From Thermoanaerobacterales bacterium (GTDB lineage: Bacteria > Bacillota > Thermosediminibacteria > Thermosediminibacterales > Tepidanaerobacteraceae), in contig DUNY01000157.1 of the NCBI GenBank assembly GCA_012839145.1, forward strand, positions 1 to 7,685: 7,685 bases of DNA, in the 5' to 3' direction. A model generated the notes under the pieces. The model was not told the origin of the DNA. It searched no databases and was given only the letters and a program-made list of their open reading frames with translations. The position numbers were made by a program, and so were the translations under genes. This document shows positions 1 to 6,498 of this stretch, piece after piece (position 1 is the stretch's first letter; each line of letters begins with the position of its first letter).

Positions 1-275
1 GAGCAAAAACTATCTTGAGCCAACAGGGCTCAGAAGGTTTAAGAGTAAAGCAAATTGAAAAAACACTGGGAATTTCCCTGACTGCAGTAGTACCGGAAGA
101 TTTTAAAACAGTTAAAAACGCTATCAATAAAGGTATACCCTTTGTTATGAGCCAACCCCATTCCAAAGTTTCATCAGGTATAGGCAGTTTAATTGAAGCT
201 CTTGATATAACAAAACCCGAAGGAGATCTGGAAAAACCCAAGAAATCGGTTGTTATGAGAATGTTTAGTTTTTAA
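1..275 (+). CDS. cpaE: CpaE/TadZ-like pilus assembly ATPase, C-terminal fragment (5' end outside window)
   Basis: This is the last ~90 codons of a protein whose beginning lies upstream; the reading frame is open to the window edge (first full codon at base 3). The readable part, with segments such as GLRVKQIEKTLGI, AVVPEDFKTVKNAINKGIPF and a final SSGIGSLIEAL helix, matches the C-terminal end of the MinD/ParA-like CpaE/TadZ family. In that family the chain helps localise the Tad pilus machine at the membrane. The nucleotide-binding P-loop is in the missing N-terminal part, so ATPase competence cannot be judged. A TTG at base 15 could be mistaken for a start, but it has no ribosome site and the frame is open before it. 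It lies 31 bases ahead of cpaF and is probably in the same operon. The family call rests partly on this context. Confidence 0.8.
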   Translation, partial: AKTILSQQGSEGLRVKQIEKTLGISLTAVVPEDFKTVKNAINKGIPFVMSQPHSKVSSGIGSLIEALDITKPEGDLEKPKKSVVMRMFSF

Positions 276-306
276 TTTATAGTATTTATTCGGGAGTGAA
301 CCTAGG

Positions 307-1668
307 GTGTCTTTATTAAAGAAACTTGAGATTAGTAAAAAACTAGCTGAGAATATAAATTCCGAGGAGAAAAAGGGACTTTTTGAAAATGCAGGCAGGG
401 ATCCTTATGCGGATTTAAAGACTGAGCTACATAAAAAAATCGTGGATGAACTAAAGGAATTAAAAACTCCGGAAAAGGAAGACAAGGATTTTATCCGTAA
501 ACATATAGAACAAATGGTTGAAAGTATCATTGAAGCCGATGCGAATCACATTCCCCGCCTTGATCGCATGCGAATATCCGATGAAATATACGATGAAGTT
601 GCGGGCTACGGTCCAATTACCCCACTACTAAACGATCGGGAAATCAGTGAAATAATGGTGAACGGCCCTGATCAGGTGTACATAGAAAGAAGCGGGCAAT
701 TGGAATTAAGTGATGTTTTTTTTAGAGACAACGATCATGTGATGAACATTATCGATCGCATAGTTTCTCCGATCGGAAGGCGCATAGATGAAAGTATGCC
801 CATGGTTGATGCCAGGTTGCCTGATGGTTCCAGAGTCAATGCCATTATACCTCCACTGTCGCTTACGGGTCCGGTTGTTACCATCAGAAAGTTTTTTGCC
901 GACCCTTTGATGATTGAGGATCTGATTGAATTTAACACCTTAACGCCGGAAATGGCCCAGTTCATTGAAGCCTGCGTTAAAGCCAGGCTGAATGTAGTGG
1001 TTTCCGGTGGAACCGGTAGTGGTAAAACCACTACCCTTAATGTGCTTTCATCGTTCATACCGGTCAACGAAAGAATTGTAACCATTGAAGACGCAGCGGA
1101 ACTTGCCCTTCACCAGCCCCATGTGGTGACTCTGGAAAGCCGTCCGCCTAATATAGAAGGTAAAGGTGCCATAACAATTAGGGATCTTGTAAGGAACGCC
1201 CTTCGCATGCGTCCTGACCGTATAATAGTAGGCGAAGTAAGAAGCGGAGAAGCCCTAGACATGCTTCAGGCCATGAACACAGGCCATGATGGATCCCTTA
1301 CCACAGGACATGCCAATTCCCCTCGGGATATGCTCTCCCGTCTGGAGACAATGGTTTTGATGGCCGGTATGGATCTTCCAATTCGAGCCATAAGGGAACA
1401 GATATCTTCGGCTATAGATTTGATAATACACCAAAGTCGGCTTCGAGACGGTTCCCGCCGAATCACTCATATAACTGAAGTACAGGGGATGGAAGGTGAT
1501 GTGATAGTGCTTCAAGATTTATTTAATTATATTCAAACCGGTGTTGATCAAGACGGAAAGGTGAAAGGTGAATTTAAGCCCAGCGGAATGCGCCCGAAAT
1601 TTATTGAGCGTCTCGAAATAAGTGGATACAAACTTTCGACCGAGGTATTTACAAAGAATCTTTATTAG
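307..1668 (+). CDS. cpaF: CpaF/TadA-type secretion ATPase (type II/IV secretion system motor, Tad pilus)
   Basis: This is the 453-residue hexameric cytoplasmic motor that powers Tad pilus assembly. After a charged helical N-terminus (about residues 1-70) comes the CpaF N-terminal domain, with EISEIMVNGPDQVYIER and the VDARLPDGSRVNAIIPP stretch. The RecA-like ATPase core follows. Its Walker A is GGTGSGKT (residues 234-241, Lys240), its acidic box IEDAAEL (260-266), and its Walker B region RPDRIIVGEVR (302-312, Glu310). The His box TTGHANS has its histidine at 335. All motifs are intact and the length is normal for CpaF. The start is GTG, with GGGAG at 292-296 ten bases upstream. It sits between cpaE and tadB, the standard Tad order. 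The ATPase family is certain; the Tad subtype is supported by the adjacent tadB and tadC. Confidence 0.96.
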   Translation: MSLLKKLEISKKLAENINSEEKKGLFENAGRDPYADLKTELHKKIVDELKELKTPEKEDKDFIRKHIEQMVESIIEADANHIPRLDRMRISDEIYDEVAGYGPITPLLNDREISEIMVNGPDQVYIERSGQLELSDVFFRDNDHVMNIIDRIVSPIGRRIDESMPMVDARLPDGSRVNAIIPPLSLTGPVVTIRKFFADPLMIEDLIEFNTLTPEMAQFIEACVKARLNVVVSGGTGSGKTTTLNVLSSFIPVNERIVTIEDAAELALHQPHVVTLESRPPNIEGKGAITIRDLVRNALRMRPDRIIVGEVRSGEALDMLQAMNTGHDGSLTTGHANSPRDMLSRLETMVLMAGMDLPIRAIREQISSAIDLIIHQSRLRDGSRRITHITEVQGMEGDVIVLQDLFNYIQTGVDQDGKVKGEFKPSGMRPKFIERLEISGYKLSTEVFTKNLY

Positions 1669-1680
1669 GGGGCAAGTTTT

Positions 1681-2649
1681 ATGGACTTGGTTGTAATATG
1701 CAGTCTGATTTTCACCACAATATTTATATCGGTGCTGGGTCTTGATTTGTTACGCACTTCAAAGAAAAATGAAATGATTTCACGAATTAATAAAGTAGCC
1801 GGAAAAGAAGCCAAGACTAAAAAAAGCGAGAAAAACGACAAACCAAAACACGATTTTTTACGTCAAATATTGGCCCGTGCCGGTGATTTTTCCATAACTC
1901 GCCGACTCGGGGCAAGAATAGATAAAAAACTGGGAGAAGCAGATATTTTGCTCAGCGGTGGTGAGTTTATCGTCATGGTAACCGCCATAGCAATAGGGAC
2001 AGCTATGCTGGTTTTTTCAACAACTTTAAAACCTTTAGTCAGCATAGCCATTGGTGCTATTTCAGCCGTAGTCCCCTTTGTTATTGTCGATTCCGCCCGC
2101 AATAAAAGACTTGCCGATTTCAACGCTCAAATCAGTGATGCTCTTTCCATTATGTCCAATTCACTTCGCTCAGGGTTCAGTTTTGTACAGAGTATGGATA
2201 TGGTCCGAAGGGAACTACCTGATCCCATTAAAAAAGAATTTGACAGAACAATTCTAGAAATAAATTTAGGCACCTCCATTGAACTAGCTCTGGAAAACCT
2301 GTCACAAAGAGTTAACAGTGATGATATGGAATTAGTTATAACCGCAGTGTTAATACAAAGACAGGTGGGAGGTAATCTTGCAGAGGTATTGGATAATATT
2401 GCCGGGGCCATCAGAGAGCGAGTGCGCATAAAAAGGGAAATCAAGACCCTTACAGCCCAAGGCCGCATATCAGGCCTTATAATCGGCTTGTTACCTATTT
2501 TTTTGGCGGTTTTCATGTTTTCCTCAAATCCCGGGTATATTCTCGAACTTTTCAGAAATAAAACAGGTCTTGCAATGCTGAGTTTAGCTATACTGGGTCA
2601 ACTTTCAGGGCTAATGATCATTAAAAAAATTGTTGACATTAAGTTTTAG
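1681..2649 (+). CDS. tadB: TadB-like type II secretion F family platform protein
   Basis: This 322-residue integral membrane protein forms half of the inner-membrane platform on which CpaF acts. It has an N-terminal transmembrane helix (about residues 2-24), a basic linker (27-60), a hydrophobic hairpin (about 94-138), a cytoplasmic T2SSF domain (about 145-260), and two C-terminal hydrophobic segments (about 263-284 and 296-315). The T2SSF hallmarks are visible as ISDALSIMSNSLRSGFSF (151-168) and LIQRQVGGNLAEVLDNIA (224-241), followed by the basic helix RERVRIKREIKTLTAQGR. The ATG start has an AGGGGG ribosome site eight bases upstream that overlaps the cpaF stop; the gap to cpaF is 12 bases. 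It is assigned as TadB rather than TadC from its position right after cpaF and its N-terminal helix. The two paralogues are otherwise alike. Confidence 0.92.
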   Translation: MDLVVICSLIFTTIFISVLGLDLLRTSKKNEMISRINKVAGKEAKTKKSEKNDKPKHDFLRQILARAGDFSITRRLGARIDKKLGEADILLSGGEFIVMVTAIAIGTAMLVFSTTLKPLVSIAIGAISAVVPFVIVDSARNKRLADFNAQISDALSIMSNSLRSGFSFVQSMDMVRRELPDPIKKEFDRTILEINLGTSIELALENLSQRVNSDDMELVITAVLIQRQVGGNLAEVLDNIAGAIRERVRIKREIKTLTAQGRISGLIIGLLPIFLAVFMFSSNPGYILELFRNKTGLAMLSLAILGQLSGLMIIKKIVDIKF

Positions 2650-2664
2650 GGGGAAGCGAGCAAG

Positions 2665-3591
2665 ATGTTTAGATTGATTACCTTATTCTGTGTTTTCGGA
2701 GCAATGTTTGCATTCATTTTTTTCATCTTCGGTATACTTGAGAGAGAGAAGATGAAAATGAAAAATCGAGTAACTGAAGTGGTTGGTCCAGAAACACCGG
2801 TTCCCATAAGGCAGCAAGAACTATCTTTTCCCCTGTACCAGCGGTTTGTAAAACCGATGTTTTCAGGGATTTTTGGTATTCTCATGAAATACATTCCGGC
2901 TGCAAATGAAGACATTTTGGCAAAAAAACTCAGTGAGGCGGGAAAGCCGTACAACCTTTTACCAAGAGAAGTATTAGTTATAAAATACCTGATGGCTGTG
3001 ATTTTTGCCATTGGAATCCGTTTTCTGTTACATAATTCAGGTAAATCCCATATACAGAGTTTGGTAATGATTATTGCCGCATGTATCTTCGGATGGCTGC
3101 TGCCTGATGTATTGATTAACTCAAAGGGTCGTCAGAGAAAAGAACAAGTAAGCAAGGAATTACCGGAAGTATTGGACTTACTCACTGTTTGCATAGAGGC
3201 CGGTCTAGGATTTGACGGTGCAATAAAGAAAGTGGTGGATAAATCCAAGGGTGTTTTACCTGATGAATTATTTATTGTTCTGGAAGAGATACGAATGGGA
3301 AAGCCGCGACGGGAGGCGTTAAGGGATATGGCTGACCGATTGGCTGTAGATGATTTTTCAAATTTTGTAGGATCTGTTATTATGGCGGAACAATTGGGAA
3401 TCAGTATAGGTAAAGTGTTGCGCCTGCAATCAAAGGAAGTGCGTCTTAAACGTCGGCAGAGCGTCGAAGAGTTGGCCATGAAGGCTCCGGTAAAAATGCT
3501 CATTCCCATGGTGTTTTTTATATTTCCCGCCATTTTTGTAGTTCTGTTAGGGCCTGCTGCCATTCAAATAATGAGGGTTTTCGGGCGCTAG
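2665..3591 (+). CDS. tadC: TadC-like type II secretion F family platform protein
   Basis: This is the second platform subunit, 308 residues, expected to pair with TadB in the cytoplasmic membrane. Hydrophobic segments lie at about residues 4-23, 105-122, 131-149 and 276-297. The T2SSF domain (about 165-275) begins with the typical ELPEVLDLLTVCIEAGLGFD (165-184), continues through IRMGKPRREALRDMADR (209-225) and MAEQLGISIGKVLR (240-253), and ends in the basic helix before PVKMLIPMVFFIFPAIF. That last stretch is strongly TadC-like. The gap to tadB is 15 bases. The ATG start has a GGGGGA stretch at 2649-2654 just at the tadB stop, rather far away (10 bases), and a closer GAG at 2658-2660. Nothing is truncated or missing. 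Confidence 0.93.
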   Translation: MFRLITLFCVFGAMFAFIFFIFGILEREKMKMKNRVTEVVGPETPVPIRQQELSFPLYQRFVKPMFSGIFGILMKYIPAANEDILAKKLSEAGKPYNLLPREVLVIKYLMAVIFAIGIRFLLHNSGKSHIQSLVMIIAACIFGWLLPDVLINSKGRQRKEQVSKELPEVLDLLTVCIEAGLGFDGAIKKVVDKSKGVLPDELFIVLEEIRMGKPRREALRDMADRLAVDDFSNFVGSVIMAEQLGISIGKVLRLQSKEVRLKRRQSVEELAMKAPVKMLIPMVFFIFPAIFVVLLGPAAIQIMRVFGR

Positions 3592-3601
3592 GGTGATTGC
3601 T

Positions 3602-3955
3602 GTGAAAGTATTGAACATTAATAATCAGACTATATTGGGAACAAAGGTCTTAAAGGCCGAGAGTTTTTTCCAAAGACTTAAAGGTTTAATCGGAACAGAG
3701 TTCCTGGAAGAGGGAACCGGACTATTGATTGCTCCATGTTCCTCAGTTCATACCTGTTTTATGAGATATCCCATTGATGTAATTTTTCTGGATGAAGTTG
3801 ATAAAATCTTGCATATAATTCATTCAATGCAACCCTATCGTTTCAGTCCAATCGTGAAGGGAGCCAAAAAGGTTCTTGAACTTCCGGCGGGTATTTGTTT
3901 TTTCACAGGAACAGCGGTTAAAGATCAAATTGAACTAATAGTGGGCAGTGGTTAA
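3602..3955 (+). CDS. DUF192 family protein at the end of the tad operon
   Basis: This small 117-residue protein belongs to DUF192 (COG1430), whose biochemical function is not established. The family core is clear: FFQRLKGLIGTEFLEEGTGL (22-41), then SSVHTCFMRYPIDVIFLD (47-64), the counterpart of the family's tryptophan-methionine-x-asparagine / LDviFld block, and a C-terminal KKVLELPAG (89-97) turn. There is no signal peptide or membrane segment, unlike many DUF192 proteins, so it is probably cytoplasmic. Three cysteines (46, 52, 99) are present. I prefer the GTG at 3602 because AGGG at 3590-3593 lies eight bases upstream. An in-frame GTG at 3593 would add three residues but has no ribosome site. 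It follows tadC by 10 bases, so co-transcription with the pilus genes is likely. Confidence 0.88.
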   Translation: MKVLNINNQTILGTKVLKAESFFQRLKGLIGTEFLEEGTGLLIAPCSSVHTCFMRYPIDVIFLDEVDKILHIIHSMQPYRFSPIVKGAKKVLELPAGICFFTGTAVKDQIELIVGSG

Positions 3956-3960
3956 ACCCA

Positions 3961-3966
3961 TATAAT
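3961..3966 (+). promoter_or_regulatory. Candidate -10 box (TATAAT)
   Basis: A perfect TATAAT lies six bases after the DUF192 stop and would start a transcript near 3973, covering the structured region and the HAMP gene. It lacks a convincing -35 at 16-18 bases: the window there reads ATAGTG or similar, and the nearest TTGA-type hexamer (TTGAAC, 3930-3935) is 25 bases away. There is no extended -10 TG. It is plausible because a new unit seems to begin here. Confidence 0.35.
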
Positions 3967-3989
3967 ATTGACGGTGTAGGAAGGTAGAG

Positions 3990-4011
3990 ATGACACGAAG
4001 CGTCATTTTTT
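3990..4011 (+). terminator. Weak intrinsic-terminator-like hairpin with T-run
   Basis: ATGAC (3990-3994) pairs with GTCAT (4002-4006) around a 7-base loop and is followed by a run of T to 4011. This could end the tad/DUF192 transcript or attenuate a transcript from the TATAAT just upstream. The stem is only five strong pairs plus possible A-T/G-U extension into the T-run, so it is weak for an intrinsic terminator. An alternative fold with 4021-4029 would break it. Confidence 0.3.
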
Positions 4012-4032
4012 GAGAAAGACCGTTGTCATTCT

Positions 4033-4199
4033 TTAGCTTGGGACAAAAACGCAGCTAGTGCGGAGTGCAAGACGTATGCTGCCGGATACTTGGCAGGACG
4101 CCCCCCTTGAACCGCAAGCCCCTGCATATTGTAAGTATTAAGCTGACATGACAGGCCAGGCTTAAGGGAGAGGTTTTGTGATCCTTAGACCGGAGCTAA
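4033..4199 (+). ncRNA. Unidentified structured RNA element with pseudoknot (ncRNA or leader)
   Basis: Pairings found by eye: a closing helix P1 (TTAGCT 4033-4038 with AGCTAA 4194-4199); a stepped hairpin P2 built from 4051-4054/4122-4125, 4060-4063/4112-4115, 4068-4071/4106-4109, 4073-4075/4098-4100 and 4079-4083/4092-4096; and a hairpin P3 (4138-4145 with 4157-4165, one bulged G). The P2 apical loop contains ATACTT (4086-4091), which pairs exactly with AAGTAT (4133-4138), a 6-bp pseudoknot. The element is followed by TTTTT (4201-4205). It is more GC-rich than the surrounding intergenic DNA and holds no credible protein gene. I checked it from memory against c-di-GMP-I and -II, c-di-AMP, cobalamin, T-box, SAM, RNase P, tmRNA and SRP signatures, and none fits. 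The large raiA-motif RNAs of Clostridia, or a guide-type omega RNA, are possible but unproven. The strand is assumed from gene direction. Confidence 0.5.
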
Positions 4200-4257
4200 C
4201 TTTTTACATGAAAACACTATCCGGCCAAAACAGAGTTTAATGAGAGGAATGGTGTAT

Positions 4258-5205
4258 ATGGCAAATAGACATTTCAAGCCTAGAGGTTTTTCACTTACAT
4301 TTCGGCTAAGCCTCAGTTTTACACTGCTTATTATTATACTTATGGGATTTATAGGGTTTTCTATTTTCATCCGGGACCGTGACACCTTTACAAAAGATAC
4401 TATCAATCGTGGTTGGTCCCTGGTTCATACAACAAACGTTGTTGCTCGCGATGCCATCAGTTCCAAAAGATATAATGCACTCAATGAAGTCCTGACAAAG
4501 CTGAAAAGTGACGGATTTGTCATGGAAGCGGCTGTTTATGATGAAGAGGGAAAGGTGGTGGCCTTTGGCGGCCCCGGTAATGAATTTGAAGGGAATACTT
4601 ATTTTAATACTGCTTACAAAAAAGTAGATAAAGAAAAACTAGTTGCACTAAAAAACGAAGATAAAAATATTGTAGCCTTTGCTTTTGCATCACCTATTTC
4701 AGATGATACGGGGAAAATATTCGGTTATACTCATATACTGGTGGATTTCAGCAAAACCTTAAGACATCTTAAGCAAACCGGTTATAATTTAATAGTAATT
4801 TTTGTGATAACAGTCCTTGTTGGTTTAATAATAGCTCGATATGTAGTTGTTAAAGCGGTGGGTAAACCGGTGGAAGAACTGATGAAAGCAACGGAAAAGG
4901 TTTCTTTAGGTGATTTTTCTTCCAGACTCGATGTAACGAGAAATGATGAATTGGGGCGTTTAGCTCAGGCTTTTAATATCATGAGCGATCAATTGGGAGT
5001 GCTATTCAATTCCATAAAACATGTTGTTAGTGAAATGAATGCCACTTCAGGTTTGATTGTGCATCGTTCAGAAAACTATGAAAAAACAGACTCCTCAGTA
5101 CAGAAAGAGTTCATGAAAGAAATCAATCACGGTGCCAAAAAACTTAATCGCATCAGCCTTCAGCTGGATTCACTGGCATTGCAATTTAAGACAAGAGAAC
5201 AATAG
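4258..5205 (+). CDS. Membrane receptor-like protein with extracytoplasmic domain and HAMP, no output domain
   Basis: This 315-residue protein has TM1 at about residues 13-38, an extracytoplasmic region of about 135 residues (40-174), TM2 at about 177-198, and a HAMP domain (about 199-250, with KPVEELMKATEKVSLGDF and DELGRLAQAFNIM). The outer region contains a PAS/Cache-like run (MEAAVYDEEGKVVAF, then FAFASPISDDTGKIFGYTHI), suggesting ligand sensing, although the ligand is unknown. The 65-residue tail after HAMP is helical and charged and carries no kinase, GGDEF or chemotaxis signalling domain. I start at ATG 4258 because AGAGGA (4243-4248) is nine bases upstream; in-frame ATG 4240 and 4249 lack good ribosome sites. 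It precedes degS by 108 bases, suggesting it could be the sensory partner of that soluble kinase. Topology and HAMP are well supported; the partnership is inferred. Confidence 0.85.
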   Translation: MANRHFKPRGFSLTFRLSLSFTLLIIILMGFIGFSIFIRDRDTFTKDTINRGWSLVHTTNVVARDAISSKRYNALNEVLTKLKSDGFVMEAAVYDEEGKVVAFGGPGNEFEGNTYFNTAYKKVDKEKLVALKNEDKNIVAFAFASPISDDTGKIFGYTHILVDFSKTLRHLKQTGYNLIVIFVITVLVGLIIARYVVVKAVGKPVEELMKATEKVSLGDFSSRLDVTRNDELGRLAQAFNIMSDQLGVLFNSIKHVVSEMNATSGLIVHRSENYEKTDSSVQKEFMKEINHGAKKLNRISLQLDSLALQFKTREQ

Positions 5206-5313
5206 GAATATTTACCATATTTTAATAAAGGATTTATTGCTTTACATATAGAAAATAAACAAAGAGAAGTTGCCAATTTTGGGTAATGATGTGATAGGCG
5301 AGGATGAATTGAA
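5206..5313 (+). other. AT-rich intergenic spacer ahead of degS
   Basis: This 108-base gap contains an AT-rich inverted repeat, AATAAA (5224-5229) and TTTATT (5233-5238), around a 3-base loop. There is no T-run after it, so it is not a normal intrinsic terminator. No promoter with paired -35 and -10 boxes could be supported. GAGGA at 5300-5304 is the degS ribosome site. Confidence 0.4.
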
Positions 5314-6498
5314 TTGGTAAATATAACCAGGCTCGAAAAGGTTATAGAGAAAACTAGAAAAACAGTAGAAAGTAGCCGGGAGGAACTTTACCAACTGGGT
5401 GAAACTGCCAGAAGGGACTATGAGCGCACAAAACGCGAACTGGCATTAACAAGAACCGACATTGGGGAAATTATAAAAGAAGTTGATGCATTAGAAATAG
5501 AATATAATAAATCTAGAATCTATCTAATGGAAGTAAGCAGGAACTTTGATAAGTATAATGAAGAGCAGATAAAAAATGCTTATGACCAAGCTCATCAAAA
5601 ACAATTGGACTTACTCAGCAAGCGAGAAAAAGAAAAAATGCTACGCCTTCATAGAGATTACTTGGAAAGAAGTTTAAAGACTTTGGAAATAACTATCAGG
5701 AGGTCTGAAGAATTAATCAGCAATATAGGAATGGCACTTAAGATTCTCTGCAATGACTTACAAAATGCTAGTATACAAATAGGTGAGATGCAGCAAATGC
5801 AAGCACTAGGTCTTTCGGTAATCATGGCTCAAGAAGAAGAGCGAAAAAGGGTAGCCAGAGAAATACATGACGGCCCGGCGCAGAGCTTGGCAAACATTGT
5901 TATGCGTGCCGAATTTTGTTTAAAGTTAATGGAAATGAATCCATCTCTACTTGAAGATGAACTATATGGTTTAATGGACTTGGTCCGTACAAGTCTCCAA
6001 GATGTGCGAAAGATCATTTTTGATTTGAGGCCCATGTCACTGGATGACTTGGGGCTGGTACCGGCACTTAAAAGATATATCGAACAGTATACCAAAGATT
6101 ACGGTATTTTTGTTGAGATAACTATTATGGGTCAGGAGTATGAATTGGCTAGTTCCTTGGTTATAGCAATTTTCAGAGTTATACAGGAGTCCATGACAAA
6201 TGTTCGAAAGTATGCCAATGCCACGGAAATTGTGATTAAAATCGAATATTTGCCTAAAAAGATAAATGTAGTTGTCAGAGACAATGGCTGTGGATTTGAC
6301 ATGGTAAAAGTGATGGCAGAGAAAAACGGAGTAGCTTTTGGTATAGTAGGTATGAGGGAGCGGATACAACTGTTGAAAGGGAAGTTTGAAATTAAGTCGG
6401 CATTAGGCCGGGGAACTGAAGTAATACTCAGTGTACCTACTACAAAAATTGATCATATATGGCCGGGGGTCGGAGGTAATAAAATTGTCGGATACTAA
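5314..6498 (+). CDS. degS: DegS-type soluble sensor histidine kinase
   Basis: This 394-residue protein is close in length and sequence to Bacillus DegS (385 residues). It has no membrane segment. An N-terminal coiled-coil sensor region (about 1-165) contains the DegS-typical SREELYQLGETARRDYE and LMEVSRNF stretches. The HisKA_3 dimerisation domain follows, with EEERKRVAREIHDGPAQS and phospho-acceptor His185. The DVRKIIFDLRPMSLDDLGL segment leads into the HATPase domain, which has an N box around Asn296 (QESMTNVRKYA), a G1 box DNGCGFD (323-329) and a G2 box FGIVGMRER starting at 342. The start must be TTG 5314: an in-frame TGA lies at 5305-5307, and GAGGA (5300-5304) is nine bases upstream. 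It should autophosphorylate and transfer phosphate to the downstream DegU. The family call is firm; the regulon and signal are unknown. Confidence 0.94.
   Translation: MVNITRLEKVIEKTRKTVESSREELYQLGETARRDYERTKRELALTRTDIGEIIKEVDALEIEYNKSRIYLMEVSRNFDKYNEEQIKNAYDQAHQKQLDLLSKREKEKMLRLHRDYLERSLKTLEITIRRSEELISNIGMALKILCNDLQNASIQIGEMQQMQALGLSVIMAQEEERKRVAREIHDGPAQSLANIVMRAEFCLKLMEMNPSLLEDELYGLMDLVRTSLQDVRKIIFDLRPMSLDDLGLVPALKRYIEQYTKDYGIFVEITIMGQEYELASSLVIAIFRVIQESMTNVRKYANATEIVIKIEYLPKKINVVVRDNGCGFDMVKVMAEKNGVAFGIVGMRERIQLLKGKFEIKSALGRGTEVILSVPTTKIDHIWPGVGGNKIVGY
6472..6477 (+). promoter_or_regulatory. Ribosome binding site GGAGGT deciding the degU start
   Basis: A perfect GGAGGT inside the 3' end of degS lies seven bases before TTG 6485. 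This favours that TTG over the in-frame ATG at 6509, whose AAGGA is only four bases away, and over the GTG at 6431, which has no ribosome site. Confidence 0.75.

Noticed and set aside
735..1085. Minus-strand open frames opposite cpaF, tadB, tadC, degS and degU (e.g. 735-1085, 2127-2516, 3132-3563)
   Set aside because: They lie antisense to well-recognised genes, show no family motifs, and their sequences look like reverse readings of conserved codons.
3930..3966. TTGAAC (3930-3935) as the -35 partner of TATAAT 3961-3966
   Set aside because: The spacer is 25 bases, too long for a normal sigma-A promoter.
4098..4165. IS200/IS605-type end or TnpB/IscB guide RNA remnant, suggested by the AAGCCCCTGC-like stretch
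   Set aside because: There is no transposase, TnpB or IscB gene or fragment nearby, and no matching left end was seen. The similarity is only a short GC-rich string, so it is kept as a possibility within the RNA entry and not called.
4033..4199. Known riboswitch (c-di-GMP-I, c-di-GMP-II, cobalamin, c-di-AMP, SAM, T-box)
   Set aside because: The conserved core strings that I know for these classes are absent. This was judged from memory, so a model search could overturn it.
4240..4257. Longer start of the HAMP protein at ATG 4240 or 4249
   Set aside because: The only good ribosome site, AGAGGA at 4243-4248, lies downstream of 4240, so it cannot serve that start, and it abuts 4249. It fits ATG 4258.
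5224..5238. AT inverted repeat as a terminator between the HAMP gene and degS
   Set aside because: The stem is only A-T pairs, with a 3-base loop and no following T-run.
6431..6484. Longer degU start at GTG 6431
   Set aside because: It would overlap degS by 68 bases with no ribosome site and add an 18-residue tail unlike DegU. TTG 6485 has a perfect GGAGGT.
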